The notes beneath the pieces are model-generated. The model saw nothing but the letters and a program-made list of their open reading frames with translations, was not told where the DNA came from and did not search any database. Made by a program: the position numbers and the translations under genes. Shown in pieces: positions 1 through 13,156 of a DNA stretch of 64,000 nt (position 1 is the stretch's first letter; each line of letters begins with the position of its first letter). The DNA is from Terfezia claveryi. Its lineage: Eukaryota; Ascomycota; Pezizomycetes; Pezizales; Pezizaceae. The stretch lies in contig WHUX01000040.1 of the NCBI GenBank assembly GCA_015179025.1, positions 310,001-374,000 on the forward strand. Reading direction: 5' to 3'.

Positions 1-1002
1 AGCCGTGGCCTGAAGAGCATCAGCACTGTGCTTTGCGAGATGATGCTGGCTGCAAAACCCATGCGGTGGTCGTGATAACCTCGATGGAGCACACCTTTCG
101 CACGGCAGCTGCAGTGGCCCACTTATATAGGATCGACAGAGCTGGTATGCACGGGGGAACGTTAAGCTGGTATGCTCCCACTCGTGGCTGCCCGACTTCG
201 CTTATTCTGCTATTCTTCTCGGCGTAGTTCTTAGTCGTGCGACTGGGCGTTGGCTTAGGTTGTGGCTCGCAACATTGGAACCATTTGCTCACTGCTCCTG
301 ATCTCACGACTCAGTGGCCTGCCATTTCCGCCGCGCTTCCATCCATAGAGTCATTCTCCGCAATACACATATACACACCATCCAGATTGCCCTTCCCCCC
401 CCCCTTACGTCGGCTCTGCACCTGCCAGTCATCAACCTGAAGCTGTCGATTCATCCCATCGCCCAAACCCCGACAAGCACAGCAAGTCCTTGCCCGCTGG
501 AGTGCTGGACACTCATGAATTGAACCGCATTATTCGTTTCTCTACCACACACACCCAAACAAACCCCAGCCACTCCGCCGTGTCGGCTCACTGTGTCGAT
601 ACATCAGTCATTTGCCCATCCAGGGGTGTCAAACACAGCTTAGATCCATCACGTTTCCCCCCAAGGGCGAATCCATTGAGACAAGCTCTCGCACGCTATC
701 AGCCGCCTCTTCTCCACTGTACGGCTCTGCGGACTGGGACACCCTCCGAAGATAGAGGAAATATCTCATAGATACTTGATTAATTAATGTAATGGCTGGC
801 GGAGGAATATTACTTCCCAGAACCTCAAGCCTCTTGACCTTACACTAGCAGACTATACTACCACCTTGATTACCCCCCCACTTCGAGTCTATTTTGTTCT
901 ACAGCTCTTCTACAGCTCTGCCTAATTCTATAAGTATACACAAACAACCCACCTACAACGAGAACAATCACCCAAATCCAAGGGAACGGCTGCACTCCTA
1001 AG
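1..1002. other. Upstream intergenic region of ATG13
   Basis: No gene is supported here. The open frames are short, overlap on both strands and resemble nothing I know. The last 200 bases before ATG13 are rich in C/T and CA with a TTAATTAAT stretch near 779-787, which fits a fungal promoter and leader. Confidence 0.5.
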
Positions 1003-4000
1003 ATGCAGCGTTATGGGCGACAGTCCCCCCCACTGTCATCTCCCTGGCCTGCCCCGCCTCGCCGACCCACTTCTGTAGCCTTGGGCTCAACTAAGGATGC
1101 AGAGGAATTTGCTGCTTCCCCACGACATCCCACTGGGTATCAGTATTCTGCTGCGACGGGCCCTGGTGGAGTTCAAGCCGGAGGATTGCATGGCGGGTAT
1201 GGGGGACAACACGGTAGCTCCACAACACCAAACTCTCGACCTACGTCGGCAAATAGAGGATATGGTGGCTTATTAACTCCGAACCAAGAATCTGGATTCG
1301 GCGGCGGCGGTGGAGGTGGACGGGGTGGTGGGGGAATGATGGCGGTGGGGGAGGGGGTGGCGGAGGAGGAGGAGACGATAGTGCATTCAGAGAACGTGTC
1401 AACCAAGTGGTGCAGGTACAGCTCTCGCCATGCCGTGGTGCTGCTTGCTCGTAGATAAACTAACCAGCCTCTTCCAGAATTTCTACCTCAAAGCTGCAAT
1501 GATCATCATTCAGCAACGGATACCGGTAGCACCTCTATATGCATCTCGGACAGGTTCCAAAAAAGTGAATGTTTGGGTGAGTAATGGTATCGGCGACGGC
1601 GTTCGTGTATCGCCATTCTAATGCAGTGTCGTAGAACGCTTGGGCTGATATCCACCCCCAGTTCAACCTCGACCTTGACGACACTGATGCATTTCGGGAA
1701 GAATTGTCACTGTGGAAAAATGTTGATGTTTACCGACATCGGCCACCGCCATTAGTCATAGAAACCTATATTGACGCGAAGGAACTCACAGCGAACCAGA
1801 CTCTAGTGCTTTTGGATGAACAAGGGAAGAGGTGGAACGTTGATACAGCTATGAGTAATAAAATGGATGTGGTCTCAGGCTCGAGGAAAGCTGGTAGGGT
1901 CAATGAGGCCAAGCCAGACGTTGTGTTAGAACGCTGGGCTGTTGAATTGCGGTAGGTCGATTGTTCAGGCCACTGTGGAAAATCCGAGATACCTTTGCTG
2001 ATTTGCGACTTTAGACCACGGAACGGTGATATTGCACTTCCGCAACTCCCCGTTGCATATAAACACGCTGTTGTCATTTTCCGAAGTTTATACACCTATG
2101 CCGGTCTCATGCCTACACAAAAGCTTCTGAAACGCCTTACAAAGGTAACTGTGCACCAAAATACCTTAAAAGTATGCTGTCGGGTTAAGGTCGGCGAATT
2201 CTCATCGCCTAGATGGGATGGGCTAAACCTACCCTTGATTGACAGCGAGAGTCAAGTGGTCGAGGATTACACATTTGGCATGGTGGACACTCCGGTTGGG
2301 GAATTGCATATAAACGTTTCTTACCGAAAACATTGTGACTTCAGAGTTGATGATTCTGAAGAACTATTAAGCTCACACTTCATCAATTTGGACGAGAGAT
2401 ACTTTCAACCTTCTTTAAACTCTCACCAGAGGACAGCATCCCAGCCTCAGTCTCTTGGCCGAAGAGATACAGGTTCTCTGCAATCTACTTTATTAAATGC
2501 ATCCCTTAGACAAGAAGCGCAACACTATGGAGGCCATACTCCTCTCTATTCGCAAGGGGCGGGAATGATATCTAGCCCTAGTTCTGCATACCGCGGTCCG
2601 CAGTTCGGCGGACCCTCATTGAGTAGCTCACCTGCAGATCATACATATATGAATTTACGGTCTGTTCACGGTTCAAAATCCTCCCTTCGGGGGACAGGTG
2701 ATGGAGGGGTTACCAGGCGCCCTTCCGTCTCGTTCATGCAGCCTTTCAAATCACCTTCCCTATCAAACTCGCCTTCCGCGGATGCTATCCCTCCATCACC
2801 TCGGACATCCGTGACTCGAATATCTTCAACTACGGCCCCTATAGCTGCGCGCAATAGATCTGCAATCTCCCCGGTAATACCGAAAAGTACCCCCTCCTAT
2901 GATGCGCCTGGCCCACTTGGTATATCTCCTTCACCCCGACCTCCATCGATTGGACGTTACAGTAGCAGTTTTGGAGCTCGTAAGCCCAGACCGTCGACCG
3001 GCCAAATGAGAGCAGATGATGAAATGAGTAGTGGGAAAGGAAGTTATAGCTCTTCTATCCAGCGGCCGGGATCTGCGGCGATTAATGAGCAGGGCAGTAG
3101 ACCGAACGAGGACGATAGAGTTGTTGACTTCTTGAAACTTCTCGATACCAAGCAACCTTTGAAAATGTTTTCCCACGGAGATAGTTCGAAGAAGGCGACC
3201 ACTGCTCTTGTGAAATTTCAGCAAATGAAAGATTCGCACAATGCTCTATCCGATTCGATATCCCAATCCTTGTTGCTTCAAAAAACCGGTTCACAATCTG
3301 CTCCTGGAAGGCAATCATCATCTATGATGCAGCCACTCCCAGCTTCATCATACTCCCCGTCATCATCACCTGGAAACCCCATGTCCTCGTACACCTCATT
3401 TACGCCCACAGTACCATCCCGCCTTAGCGCGGGGCAGACGGCGGTGTACTCGAGCAGGCACCAAGCCCGGGAACTAGATGGGTTTGGACCCAACCACCAC
3501 TCATCAACAGCTGCTGGTCGCAGTGATGACCAATTGGCAGCTACCTCACCTCTTGACATCCCTGCCTCCTCACCTCGTCCATTTCACGGTCCACCTGGGC
3601 CAAGTTCTTACCACGAGTCACGTGAGTTTGATAGACCAGTGTATGGCCCAACTAGTGCAAGTGGAGATATTGGAGTTCTTAGTCTCAGCAAACTTGGTGA
3701 TGAGTTACGACTCGCATCGGAAGAAGATTTACCAGGAAGGAGTGCTACTCGTGATAACGGCGATGCTCATAGAGAAGCTAGGGAAGATGAACGTGGAGTA
3801 CCCAGTGGTGGTTTTGCTGGAGGGCTCACTGGTTCTAGTTCTTCTTCGCTCCGTGGAAGGTTATACCGAGGGAGTGGGAGAGGGACGACTTATACCCCCC
3901 CCGGAGGCTCACAAACCTATCTCAGCAAGGATCAAGGGGATAGTGTGGGCAGTGACAAGCCGATGGGTAGGAGGACGCCTAGTTATCGTGAAGAAGAGGA

Positions 4001-4154
4001 TTTGCTCTTTGCAATGAGCGATATGAGCAGTGCCCGGCGAAGCATGGAGCCTGATGATAGTGCATCACATGGAAACTCGCAGAGGTTTAGCAGGGCCCCT
4101 TCTGGTGGAGGAAGTAGTGGCTCAGGCCCTACCGGAAGAGTGAATAGATGGTGA
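1003..4154 (+). CDS. ATG13: Autophagy protein Atg13, four exons, one apparent 1-nt frameshift in exon 1
   Basis: Atg13 is the regulatory scaffold of the Atg1 kinase complex; it starts autophagosome formation and is a TORC1 target. Exons by my reading: 1003-1415, 1478-1576, 1662-1951, 2015-4154. All introns are GT-AG and the first carries an ACTAAC branch site. The HORMA-like part (about residues 130-395 of roughly 980) starts with NQVVQ-NFYLKAAMIII, then VVLERWAVEL, FRSLYTYAGLMP and GELHINVSYR, all typical of fungal Atg13. The rest is Ser/Pro-rich and disordered; it keeps the short motifs DFLKLLDTKQPLK (about 635) and EEEDLLFAMSDM (about 927), the latter a familiar C-terminal motif in fungal Atg13. 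The frame of the ATG at 1003 does not reach NQVVQ: one extra base is needed between about 1290 and 1340, most simply in the five Gs at 1330-1334. The exon lengths add to a multiple of three only with that base. Family assignment is firm; the exon 1 reading frame is not. Confidence 0.9.
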
Positions 4155-7100
4155 TTCGCATATTAATATTCATATTGAGTTTATCGGTTCTCTGTTTCTT
4201 AAATTATTGTCTTTCGTCTCGTTAAGTGAGCGGGAGGTAGGGGGAGCGGATTAGGCGCTGTTTTCTCTGTATTTTGTTTCTTATACTTATACTCATACTC
4301 GCGGTTATTTTTTCCTATGGGGTGTCGCGTTATGGTTTGGTATTGGTATATGCGGTGGTATAACATGATCTTGGAGTATTGTGTGTCTTCTTTGATATTC
4401 GGAAATGGACGATATCTGTGGACGTTTACTTGCTCATTCTTCATGAAAATATGATATCTTATTTTCGCATTGTGGTTTGGGGTTTATAGTCGTCTCTCCT
4501 CATATTACCCTCGCCAACTTCTTTTCCAACACCGTCATCATATTGCTTCTTTTACCCCTGATTTCCACGTTTATAAATCCAGACACTTAAATCTCATTGT
4601 TATTATCCGGAGATTCTTCCAGCTAGAGTGGGCATCTTGTGCTTGCTCCTCATTGAATTATCACTTTCATCGTCATTTACCGCCTTCACATTCACAAGCT
4701 CCTTCTCCTCATTTACTTCACTTCACGCCTCACCTTTCTTATTGTCCATCTACCTTAACCCCTCAGCCCTGATACATACCTACTTCATATTTCTAACCAA
4801 ACAGAGTATCATATCTGTCTGTCAGTACAAGTTCCTGAAGGGAACTGGTTTTCTCTTCTGTTTTTTTTGTTCTCATAGTGCACTATCGGGTCGGGCATTG
4901 GACCTTTTTGTTTGTCTCTTTGATATGATGCTTCGATATACACGAGTTTACTTTTATCGGTTTATGAGTACCTGTCATACTTGATATATTTTACATACAT
5001 ATCACGCGGGGTTATGGATCTTGGGATTTATACAGATACTTCGAAGATAATACCACCATTGCCATTGCCATTACTACTAATATTTTCTATCAGAAATTGC
5101 CTAAACATGTATTGAATACTGGGGGTTTGAACGTCAGGGTAAGACATGTGTGGTGTAATTGGTTAGGCGGGGAGACTTGGGGTGGATGGGTTTGAAGATT
5201 GGGTGAAGGATTTTGTACTAATTGACGTAGTGTAGGATCAGGAGGAACTACATGGACGAGATATCGATTCCACGCTCAGGACTCAAGGCTATATAAGCGG
5301 GTGCCTGTGGAAGGACGGTCTGAAAAAGATGGGGATTTGGAGACTAGGGGGGGAAAGAATCATTCTCCGCTTAAAGGAGTTACGAGTTGTCTCCAAATTG
5401 AAAATTGGTATATATTTGGTCAAGGGTATGAGTTTCGTCAAGATTAGCAGCATCCATCCATCCATCGGCTACAGTCATGGAAAGGTTTGGAGAAAGCGAC
5501 TGCTCCGCTGGTAACTTGGTGCTTTCTCTTTTAATTATAATTCGCCTGCCAGAATATACCCAGTTTCTCCTATAACCCCCCTTTCTCCTGAGTCAAGCAA
5601 GTAGAGTTACCCTGTATTTCTCTCAACCGGTGATCAGCACAACCAAGTCCACGTGATACGCCCTCAGTCGTTTTACAAGCTGTGATATTTCTAATTATAC
5701 GGCTACAGTACTTAGCTACTTGTTTGTTCAAAATATGCATCTACCCGGGAAACCCGGCTTTTGAGATAGATCAGCATGACATCGCTGTATGATAGGTGGT
5801 TAATGCATGCCGGTATGCCCGGTTGATCTACAGCCTTCAAACGAGGCTTGTTGTGTATGACGGGGGTTTAGGTTTGAGGGTTTGATGAACCTAGCATTGC
5901 GGGATGGGGTATGAAGCTGGGTTTCGCTAACCTGAGGGTAATTGTGCCAGCTCTGCTGTATGAGACAAGGGGGAAGGAGTTTGAATTTTTACAGTTGCTG
6001 GATTTAGGTAGGTACCGAAATTCGGTACCCGAGGTCATATATATATATATATATTATAATATATCTAGACGAGATATCGAAGATTGCCTCAGTGTGTCAG
6101 AATAGATGGGTTTTGGGTATGTATATTGGAAGTCATATATGGGGATGCACGCAATTATTTGATTGCAGCACTCGGGATTGCGGTATTTGCCTTCTCCTCG
6201 CCGCCCTATCGCCAAGGTTAGATGAGCAGATCTGCTACTCCGTCATGATGGTCTGTCTTCTGTCTATACCTACTGGTCCAGTGGCAGAGGACCACACGGC
6301 CAGCCATGTGGTATTCCGGTTCTCGAAGGATTCCTCGGGCGCATTTCGGCTGACGTTTCCTTCGCTGCTAGGCAGCCGCGTCAAACTGCCACCAGATACT
6401 CTAGACGGCCTATGACTTGCATCCAGCTGTCCTCCCCGAGTCATGCGATTGAGCACTGCACACTGCGCCCATATGTATGCCCATACTGATCGCGGCGTGC
6501 CCCAGGGCTCAAAATAGAAAATAGAGACGACTCCTATCCGAAAACAACAAACCTACCCTGCGAACATCTCGTGAAACGTGCCTCGAGCGCCTCGATAATT
6601 TGCAGCACCCAGCCAGGCCTACACGCCCGACGGCATGTCCTCCCCCCACCGGGCGGCGACCCCTGCCCGCTGCTCAAGCTGCTCTAACTGCGATGCGACC
6701 TTCCTGACTTCTAGCTGCTCTCAGCATAGCCAGAAGGCTTGAAGCTGGCCTGGAATATGCACCTCTATTTGCACCCCCGGCCGATTTGTGTGCAAGCCCC
6801 CTGGGATGCTCTGCGAGGTAGAGTATTTTGGGCCGTCGATGCTCCTGCGCGGCCCCCGCTCACTCCAAACAAATCTCAGTTGTTGCACACATCTCGCACA
6901 CCAAAGGGTGGTGGCTTAATTATTATCACGCCGGCTTTTAATTAGCTGTCATTTTCCTATTCCCCGTTGCTGCTCTTAATCCGGCTGCTGCCTGCTCCTT
7001 CTGCCCCTTCCTTCCTTCCCCCCTTCTCACTCGTTCTCTTTTCATTCGCATTCTCGCTCTCATACACGAGTTGAATCCTTGTTCAAAATCACTTGATTTG

Positions 7101-7294
7101 TTTATTGGCCATTTCCAATTCGAACTTTGCCCTATAACTTTCCTTTACCTGCCTTTCAACTTCAGTACCCGAAGCAAAATATACACGTCCACGTACGAAC
7201 CCAGCTGCAGTGTCAACGCTCTTCATCACGTTCCTTTAGACACTTCTCCGAATCTCGCAGTTTTCACGTTTTCACTCCAAATTAACTGATCAAT
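4155..7294. other. Gene-free stretch with AT microsatellite and a short palindrome
   Basis: No supported gene. It contains a near-perfect inverted repeat GGTACCGAA-A-TTCGGTACC near 6012-6030 followed at once by a TA dinucleotide run (about 6037-6063). One copy of the dispersed word TCAGGGTAA lies at 5134-5142. The last 300 bases are C/T-rich and are probably the promoter and leader of the next gene. Confidence 0.5.
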
Positions 7295-7995
7295 ATGCCT
7301 GGTGTTCGTAAGTAAACCCCTTGTGATTGATATCTATGCTATACGTTGTTGGGCTTTGTCTGTTTCTGTGGTAGCGAATAATCGGTAGAGGCTAACATGC
7401 CGTGTCTTCAGCACCCCAAGCTCTCGACATGCTCAAGAAATTCGGGCGTTCGCTTTTCAGGTCCAAGTCCCGAAGGCAAAAGAAGACCGAGGAACAGAAC
7501 CACCCTCAGACCGAACCCGAGGCTGAATCCTCTGGCTCCCCTGCTCCCTACGGCGTCCCACCTCCCCCTCCTCCCGCTCCAATCGTGAGCGAGTCCGCGC
7601 CTCAAATCGAGGCTCCAAAGCCCGGTACGCATATCCTTCTTCAGCGCGACCACTCAACTGGGTTTGCTAATTTCAGCATAGATATCTCCGAGGGCCCTGC
7701 TGCGCCAGAGGAGGAGGTAGCTCCACCTCCAGCACCTGCGGCTCAAGTTACCAACCCGGAGGCAGCGCGTACCCTCGTGGCTGAGCCTACACCTTCCCCA
7801 GAGGCACCCAAGGCCGAGGAGGGCCCCAAGCTCCCAGAGGCACCCGAGGCCGAGGAGGCCCCCAAGCTCCCAGAACCAGTTGTTGAAGCGCCAAAGGTCG
7901 AGGCCGAGGGGACCCATGCCCCTGCCCCTGCCCCTGCCCCTGCCCCTGCCCTGCCCAGTTGCTTCTCCTACCGCCACTGCTTAAACATCCCATAA
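7295..7995 (+). CDS. Small Pro/Glu/Ala-rich hypothetical protein, two exons
   Basis: I do not recognise a functional family. Exon 1 is 7295-7307 (MPGV plus one base); a 104-nt intron (7308-7411) has a GTAAGT donor, a GCTAAC branch site and a CAG acceptor; exon 2 is 7412-7995, giving 198 residues. The N-terminus (PPQALDMLKKFGRSLF then a run of K/R) is a short amphipathic basic helix. The rest is low complexity: P-rich, then imperfect repeats of EAPKAEEGPKLP type, then a PAPAPA tract encoded by cctgcc hexamers (7919-7954). Short fungal proteins with a basic head and P/A/E tail are common and uncharacterised. A second possible intron (7625-7676) would put a stop directly after it, so I left it in the exon. 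The tail after the hexamers (LPSCFSYRHCLNIP) looks unlike the rest; the +1 frame ends in ASPTATA, so slippage in the hexamer tract is possible. Confidence 0.65.
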
Positions 7996-10900
7996 TGGAT
8001 GACAAGAGTTGGAAATGTGCTGTAAAAGAGGATGTGTGAGGCGGCATGGGGAGTAATGTGTGTGTCCGTGACGATTTGGGTATGGGATCTTAAAGGCGTT
8101 GTTTTAAATGCAGATATCTTGTGCATTTGGGATTTTCATATCTTTATTTCTCTTTCTCTTTTTCCTTGTTTTACCCTCTGAATTGAGATGTTTGATAGTG
8201 TGATTGTAATATTGTCCTTTTTTTTTCCTTTTGTGTCTAAGGTGGTATGGTTGGTAATTTTCTTTTCCTAGCAGTGAGGAATGTCCCTGTTGTGTCATGC
8301 CCGGACGAGCTTCGACAGCATTGATCTCCTAATACAATAATATATACTGGTTTGGGCGTGTTGAAGTTAGAAAATGGAAAAAAAAAAATGTGTGTTGGAT
8401 CTGGTCATTTTCTTTCTTTGCCCTTGCTATACATATAATATGGGAATATGGTGCCGTATTCTATAGAGTAAAACCAAACATTAACATTGACCAACACCAC
8501 ATGTACCCTAATTTGTATTTAAAGCTAACTAGATGCCTTCTGTGCCCACAAACAACCTCGGCTTTGGTTTACATACATCCGAAGCTGGAGGCAGTCGTAT
8601 AATTTTCCCAAGTCGAAGTGCAATCTCACGAGTAGGTTATGTATGTCAAAGGTGGGTGAGAGAGAAGAGAGAATAGAGCTCTTAATATAATGTGTATATG
8701 GATATTATATGTATATTCATGCGGTGTGATCAGTTTTTTTTCGGTCAATTGTGATTTAGGTGTTGGAGATTATTTAGAAGTATTGAGGAAGGCAGACACT
8801 AAACCAACAACCTTGATAATTATGTACATCCGAGCAAGATGTGGAGTCATATCAGGGTAAATGTACCATTCACCGATACGCGTAAGAGAACTAGAAACAA
8901 AAATCTGAAATTTATCGAATGCAAGATTTTTGCTATGTAGGTACATAGCTAAGCATTTAAGCACCCTTTTTTTTTTTTTCTCTTCGGGTGGGACTTGGGG
9001 GGGGGGGATTTTTTTAATTTTTTTACCGTTGTATGCGTGGGAGATACAAGGAGAATAAGAAAGAAAACGTTGGCACCTGTGAATTGTGAACAAAGAAACT
9101 GGATAAAAAAATGGTATACTTGAAGAGATGAGACTTACAAATTGTATTGGAACGACTGACCGAGGAACTGCAATGCAACCATATGCATATATACAAATGA
9201 TAAAGTTTAGTTTTAAAGATAGGCCTCCCCTAGTTATAGTCATTTTGGGATATGTTGTAGTAATTAGTATTATTAATGCAAAATATAAATCGATTTTCAG
9301 AAGAATCTAGGTCAACATCCATTCCCTAGATTGTAGAATATTGCTATAAGCCAGTGACTGGCATAGGTTCGGTGCTCACAGAGCCGACTAATAAAGCACC
9401 TCAGGGTAACAGGACAAATCAATCCGGTTGATCATTATTAGTCAGGTATTCTAACTAGTCTAGTTGGTACAAGCCCCTATTCTAACAAGGAAGTATCACA
9501 GCTAGTCTCAGAAGCTATGGTATGGGCCCATGTAAAATACAGCATACCCGACTCTTGGCAACTTTCAGCGCCTTAATTACCCTAAACTCAGGTGTCGCAG
9601 AAATAAGAATGGGTGGAATTACAGCATAGGTAATTGATCTCATATACAGCATAGGCGAACCCCCCGCTCGGAAAATCCCAGCCTAGAGATAATATGATTT
9701 AAGTACTTTCTACCACAATTATACTCTTATGAATGCACATACATATCTAGCTTAACCATCATCTAATACTTCTCTTTCTTTCCAATTCACCAACCTGCAA
9801 CTCCAGCAACGTTCCAAATAATCTTAAATCACAAAAAAAATTGGAACGATTAAAGGCTTAACTATGTATGTCTCGAGATGATGTATATATTTCCATAGCG
9901 TTTGGTTTCATCTTTGAACTCACATAAGTGGATACTCAACAAGGAGCCTTCTTTACTCTGCCGGAAATATCTTCAAGCAACAAACTAACATATTTTTCTC
10001 ATATAATTGGAGAACTACAAAACCAGCACTCAAGATTCCTGTTGCTATCAAACTACCTCTATGGCTTCAGACTCATCTCCCCCTACTAGTGGGTAACGGC
10101 GGACCCAAAGGTGAGGGAAATGAAGTTCTTCTGATCTTGCTTCATCTGGCAGGCCTATGAGCGGAGAGTTTGGGCAAAATCCTGAGACCTATATTCAACA
10201 CCTTCCTCTCCAAACCACACCAAAGGATAGTTCTCTCTCTCCTTGGTAGTCTAATCAAGGGTCGTGCATAGAGTATCAAATCTTGTTGAATCTAGGGGCA
10301 CCTGTGCTCTCCAGGCCCATAATCTGTTATAAAACTTTTAGACCAAAAGTGAGACCTCAGGTAGTCCTAAAACCTATATTCAACAACTACCTGAAGTTAC
10401 CTGATGGCCCGAACCCCTATAATCACCACGATTATGCAGTGCATTGGCTGTGAGCAAATATCACGTAAGTCGAATCCCACTTATCATCATTCTATACAGC
10501 TACTTCATTATAGACATACTCTCTAAAACTAAAGACGGCCATATATATTGGTTCCTTCAGAAAGAGCTAACTTCTGTAGCTAACCAGATTAGATCTGTAG
10601 TGAGATTAAGTAACTGTCAATGGTCACCACCGAAGCCATCAAGGCTCGAAGAATACTGCCCTTTCACAACCATGATATTATACGTGGACTTCCAACAGTC
10701 CTTATCGTACTGATAGTGAAGTGCCTGACATGATGCGAGCATGGGGAGATAAAAGGCATACTAACTAACATCAGCAGAGGAAGGAGGAGGGAAGGAGGCC
10801 AGGAAGAAGGCTAGAAGGAGGGGGAAGGTCGGCTAAGAAGGAGGGGAGGGTGCAGGAGTAGCTGTAGAGAAGGTGGAGGGAATCTTATAGGAACAAGGAG

Positions 10901-11170
10901 AGCTGGCGATAATGATCGTACCAAGGGTATCGTGCAAACGGACAGCAGGAGGGGGATGAGAGACGTATGGTGTTGGACCTGAGGGAGTTGGGATTGGGGG
11001 TGAGGGATGGGGGTCGATGGCGGCAAAGAGGCAGTATGCAGTTGATCGGGCGGAGGCAGGTAGGTAGGAGAAGGCAGCAGAGAAGAACTAATTATATTCA
11101 ATTGCTTACAACGCCCTACTAAAATGACATGCAATGCCTTGAATCCCAAATCTATTGTTTCGTGAGCCCT
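7996..11170. other. Gene-free AT-rich stretch with decayed repeats
   Basis: No supported gene. The middle (about 9.3-10.7 kb) is AT-rich with many stops in all frames and looks like decayed repeat DNA. A phrase reading acctatattcaacaa/acc occurs twice, near 10188 and 10373, and a weaker version occurs near 43015. TCAGGGTAA lies at 8852-8860 and 9401-9409. The bases just before 11170 are the 3' flank of the URN1-like gene on the minus strand. Confidence 0.45.
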
Positions 11171-13156
11171 CTAGCTCTCCGCCTTTTCTTTCTCTTTTTC
11201 CTTTTCCCTTTCTTTCTCCTTTTCCCGCTCAGCTTCAATAGCGCTCAGCAGTCCCTTCCTCCCCACCTCCTTCACCGCCCTCTCAATCTCCATCTCTTCC
11301 CCTTTCAGCATCTCCCTCCCCCTCTCAATCTCTCCTCTTAGCCGTCCCTGCTCCTTCTTCACCGTCCTCTCTCGCTCCCTCAACGCCCCTTGCCGCTGTC
11401 TCTCCTTGAGTTCTTTTTCCGAGAGAGGCCTAGCTTCCTCGGGAAGGGTAGATAGGAACGCTTGAATTACCGTGTCTCTCGGGGGTGGGAGTCCTGACGA
11501 CTTCGTATCCCCTGGCAGCACCAAGGGGTACGCCGCATACCTTACGTCAGCTAATATCGTTAACGGTAACCCATCAACCTTTACATATCTCGTCAGTTCC
11601 TTATTACTCTTCAGCAGCTTCTTGAGTTCATTTTCCAGTAATGTCGGGGAGAGCTTAGTATGCGCGGCATATTCCCTATACATCTTCTCTCTATCTTTAT
11701 CCGTGAGTTTAGAGTCTTTCATCTCCTTCTCCTTCTTATGTTTGCGCTTAAATTCCGGCCAATAGAGTTTCTTGACGTCCTTTAAATGTGCAGTTAGGAA
11801 CTCCCAGTATTGCACTTTTGGGTCCTTCCGCTCTTGTTTCAGCTTCTCTTCTTTGAATATAGCGACTCGGTCTTTACACCATGCGGTGAACACTTCCTGG
11901 CGGTGTTTCATCGTGTTTAGGACTGTGTACCGAGGATCATGAGCAAGAGACGGGTATGTATTCTCCCAAGTTCCGTAAGGGTTAGGTTGGAGTTCTTCTA
12001 GCATTTCTCGGTATATTTGGACGGCGTCTTCGGCGGGGAGGTCTTCTTCCTGAAGATCTTCTTCCTCTAGACCATACTCTTCTGCCATGGCTTCGAGCTG
12101 CCAAGCTATATCCTCCTCGGTGAATTCGACTGGACCCGCAGGGGCACCGCCGCCAGCAGAGGGTAGACCACCATCCCATTTGGGCGCTCCCTCGGGCGGC
12201 TCTTCATATTCTTCTTCATACTCCTCCTCCCCTTCCTCGCTCCCACGGCCCCCATCGCCTAGCTCTGCGGCTGACGCACTCCGTTTTTTACCCCGTGGAC
12301 CCTCTCCAGTAACGCCAACACCAGCGCCATCACTTTGTCCACCTTCTGCCCCTTCCTCCTCTTCATACTCCTCATATTCACCCCTCTCCCCTTCCTCGTC
12401 AAGCTCCTCCGTAACAGCCCTCGCCATCCACTTCTCCGCCCTCCGTGCCCTTCTTCTCGTCTCACTAGCCCTCTTCTCCTCCTCGTCAAGCTTAGACAAT
12501 TCCTCCAGCCCCAAAGCTTTCAACTTCTCAACCGCCTTCACCACCTCATCCGGAATCTTCCCCTTGCCCAGCCACAACGACTCCTTCGTCTCAGGGTTAT
12601 GTACAAACTCTCTTCCCAATTTCGTCAGTACCAACACCCAATTCTCCACACCCGGGAGGGGGCGTTTTTGCTTTGGGCGATCTGGTTTCTGTGGCGAACG
12701 ATGGGGCTGGAATAGGCGCCCTCCGCCTCGGCCCCGCTGGAAGTATTGTTGGTGAGGGTGGTGTGGGTAGTTTGGGGTTGTGGGAGCGCCATGGCTGAAG
12801 GGGTCCCCGGGGAATTGGCTCCCGCTTAGGACCGCGGCTGCGAAAGGGAACTGGGATAGGGAGGTATGGCCGGGTGTGTGTTGCGGAACGGGAGCTGTTG
12901 GAGGGGGGACGGGGCGTGTGTAGGTTGAGGTTTTTGTTGCGGCGTGGTAGTAGTAGGGATGGCCTGTATTGATACATCTATAAGTCAGCCATCATTGATC
13001 TAAAACTTGGTACGAAGGCGGTCGTTTACCTGTGGGAGCTTTATGTTCTGTCCATCCTGAGGGCAGTGGTGCTTGCGCTGCTGTTCCTCCGGGACTTATA
13101 TACGCGTAATTCGCTATGGTCGATTTAAGCGGTCGCGTGGGGAGGTTATGCGCCAT
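11171..13156 (-). CDS. URN1: WW and FF domain protein, Urn1/Dre4-like splicing factor, two exons
   Basis: Urn1 proteins are nuclear, bind the spliceosome and carry WW and FF protein-interaction domains. Exon 1 runs 13156-13030 (start MAHNLPTRPLKST); the intron 13029-12964 (66 nt) has GTAAAC, a GCTGAC branch site and CAG; exon 2 runs 12963-11171; total 639 residues. A WW domain spans the junction: PLPSGWTEHKAPTG followed by HPYYYHAATKTSTYTRP (about 31-60). A second WW-like unit is at about 146-172 (NWVLVLTKLGREFVHNPETK). After an acidic/Glu-rich stretch comes an FF domain at about 385-445 with DPRYTVL, FTAWCKD and YWEFLTAHLKDV. The C-terminus is a highly charged KE-rich helix ending in EKEKEKAES. 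It is divergent from PRE9 with 240 bp between the start codons. Assignment to this family is strong; one-to-one orthology with yeast URN1 is inferred. Confidence 0.85.

Noticed and set aside
1003..1415. Programmed frameshift in ATG13
   Set aside because: No slippery site or structure typical of programmed shifting is seen, and the same kind of missing G occurs twice in MAK5; error or mutation is simpler.
7625..7676. Second intron in the Pro/Glu/Ala-rich gene (GTACGC ... TTTGCTAATTTCAG)
   Set aside because: Donor, branch site and acceptor look fair, but removing it gives a stop immediately after the junction and loses the repeat-rich part, which looks coding.
12087..12755. 222-codon plus-strand frame rich in Ser/Pro
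   Set aside because: It is the antisense of the acidic, Glu-rich part of the URN1-like gene; runs of S/P are the usual shadow of E/G codons.
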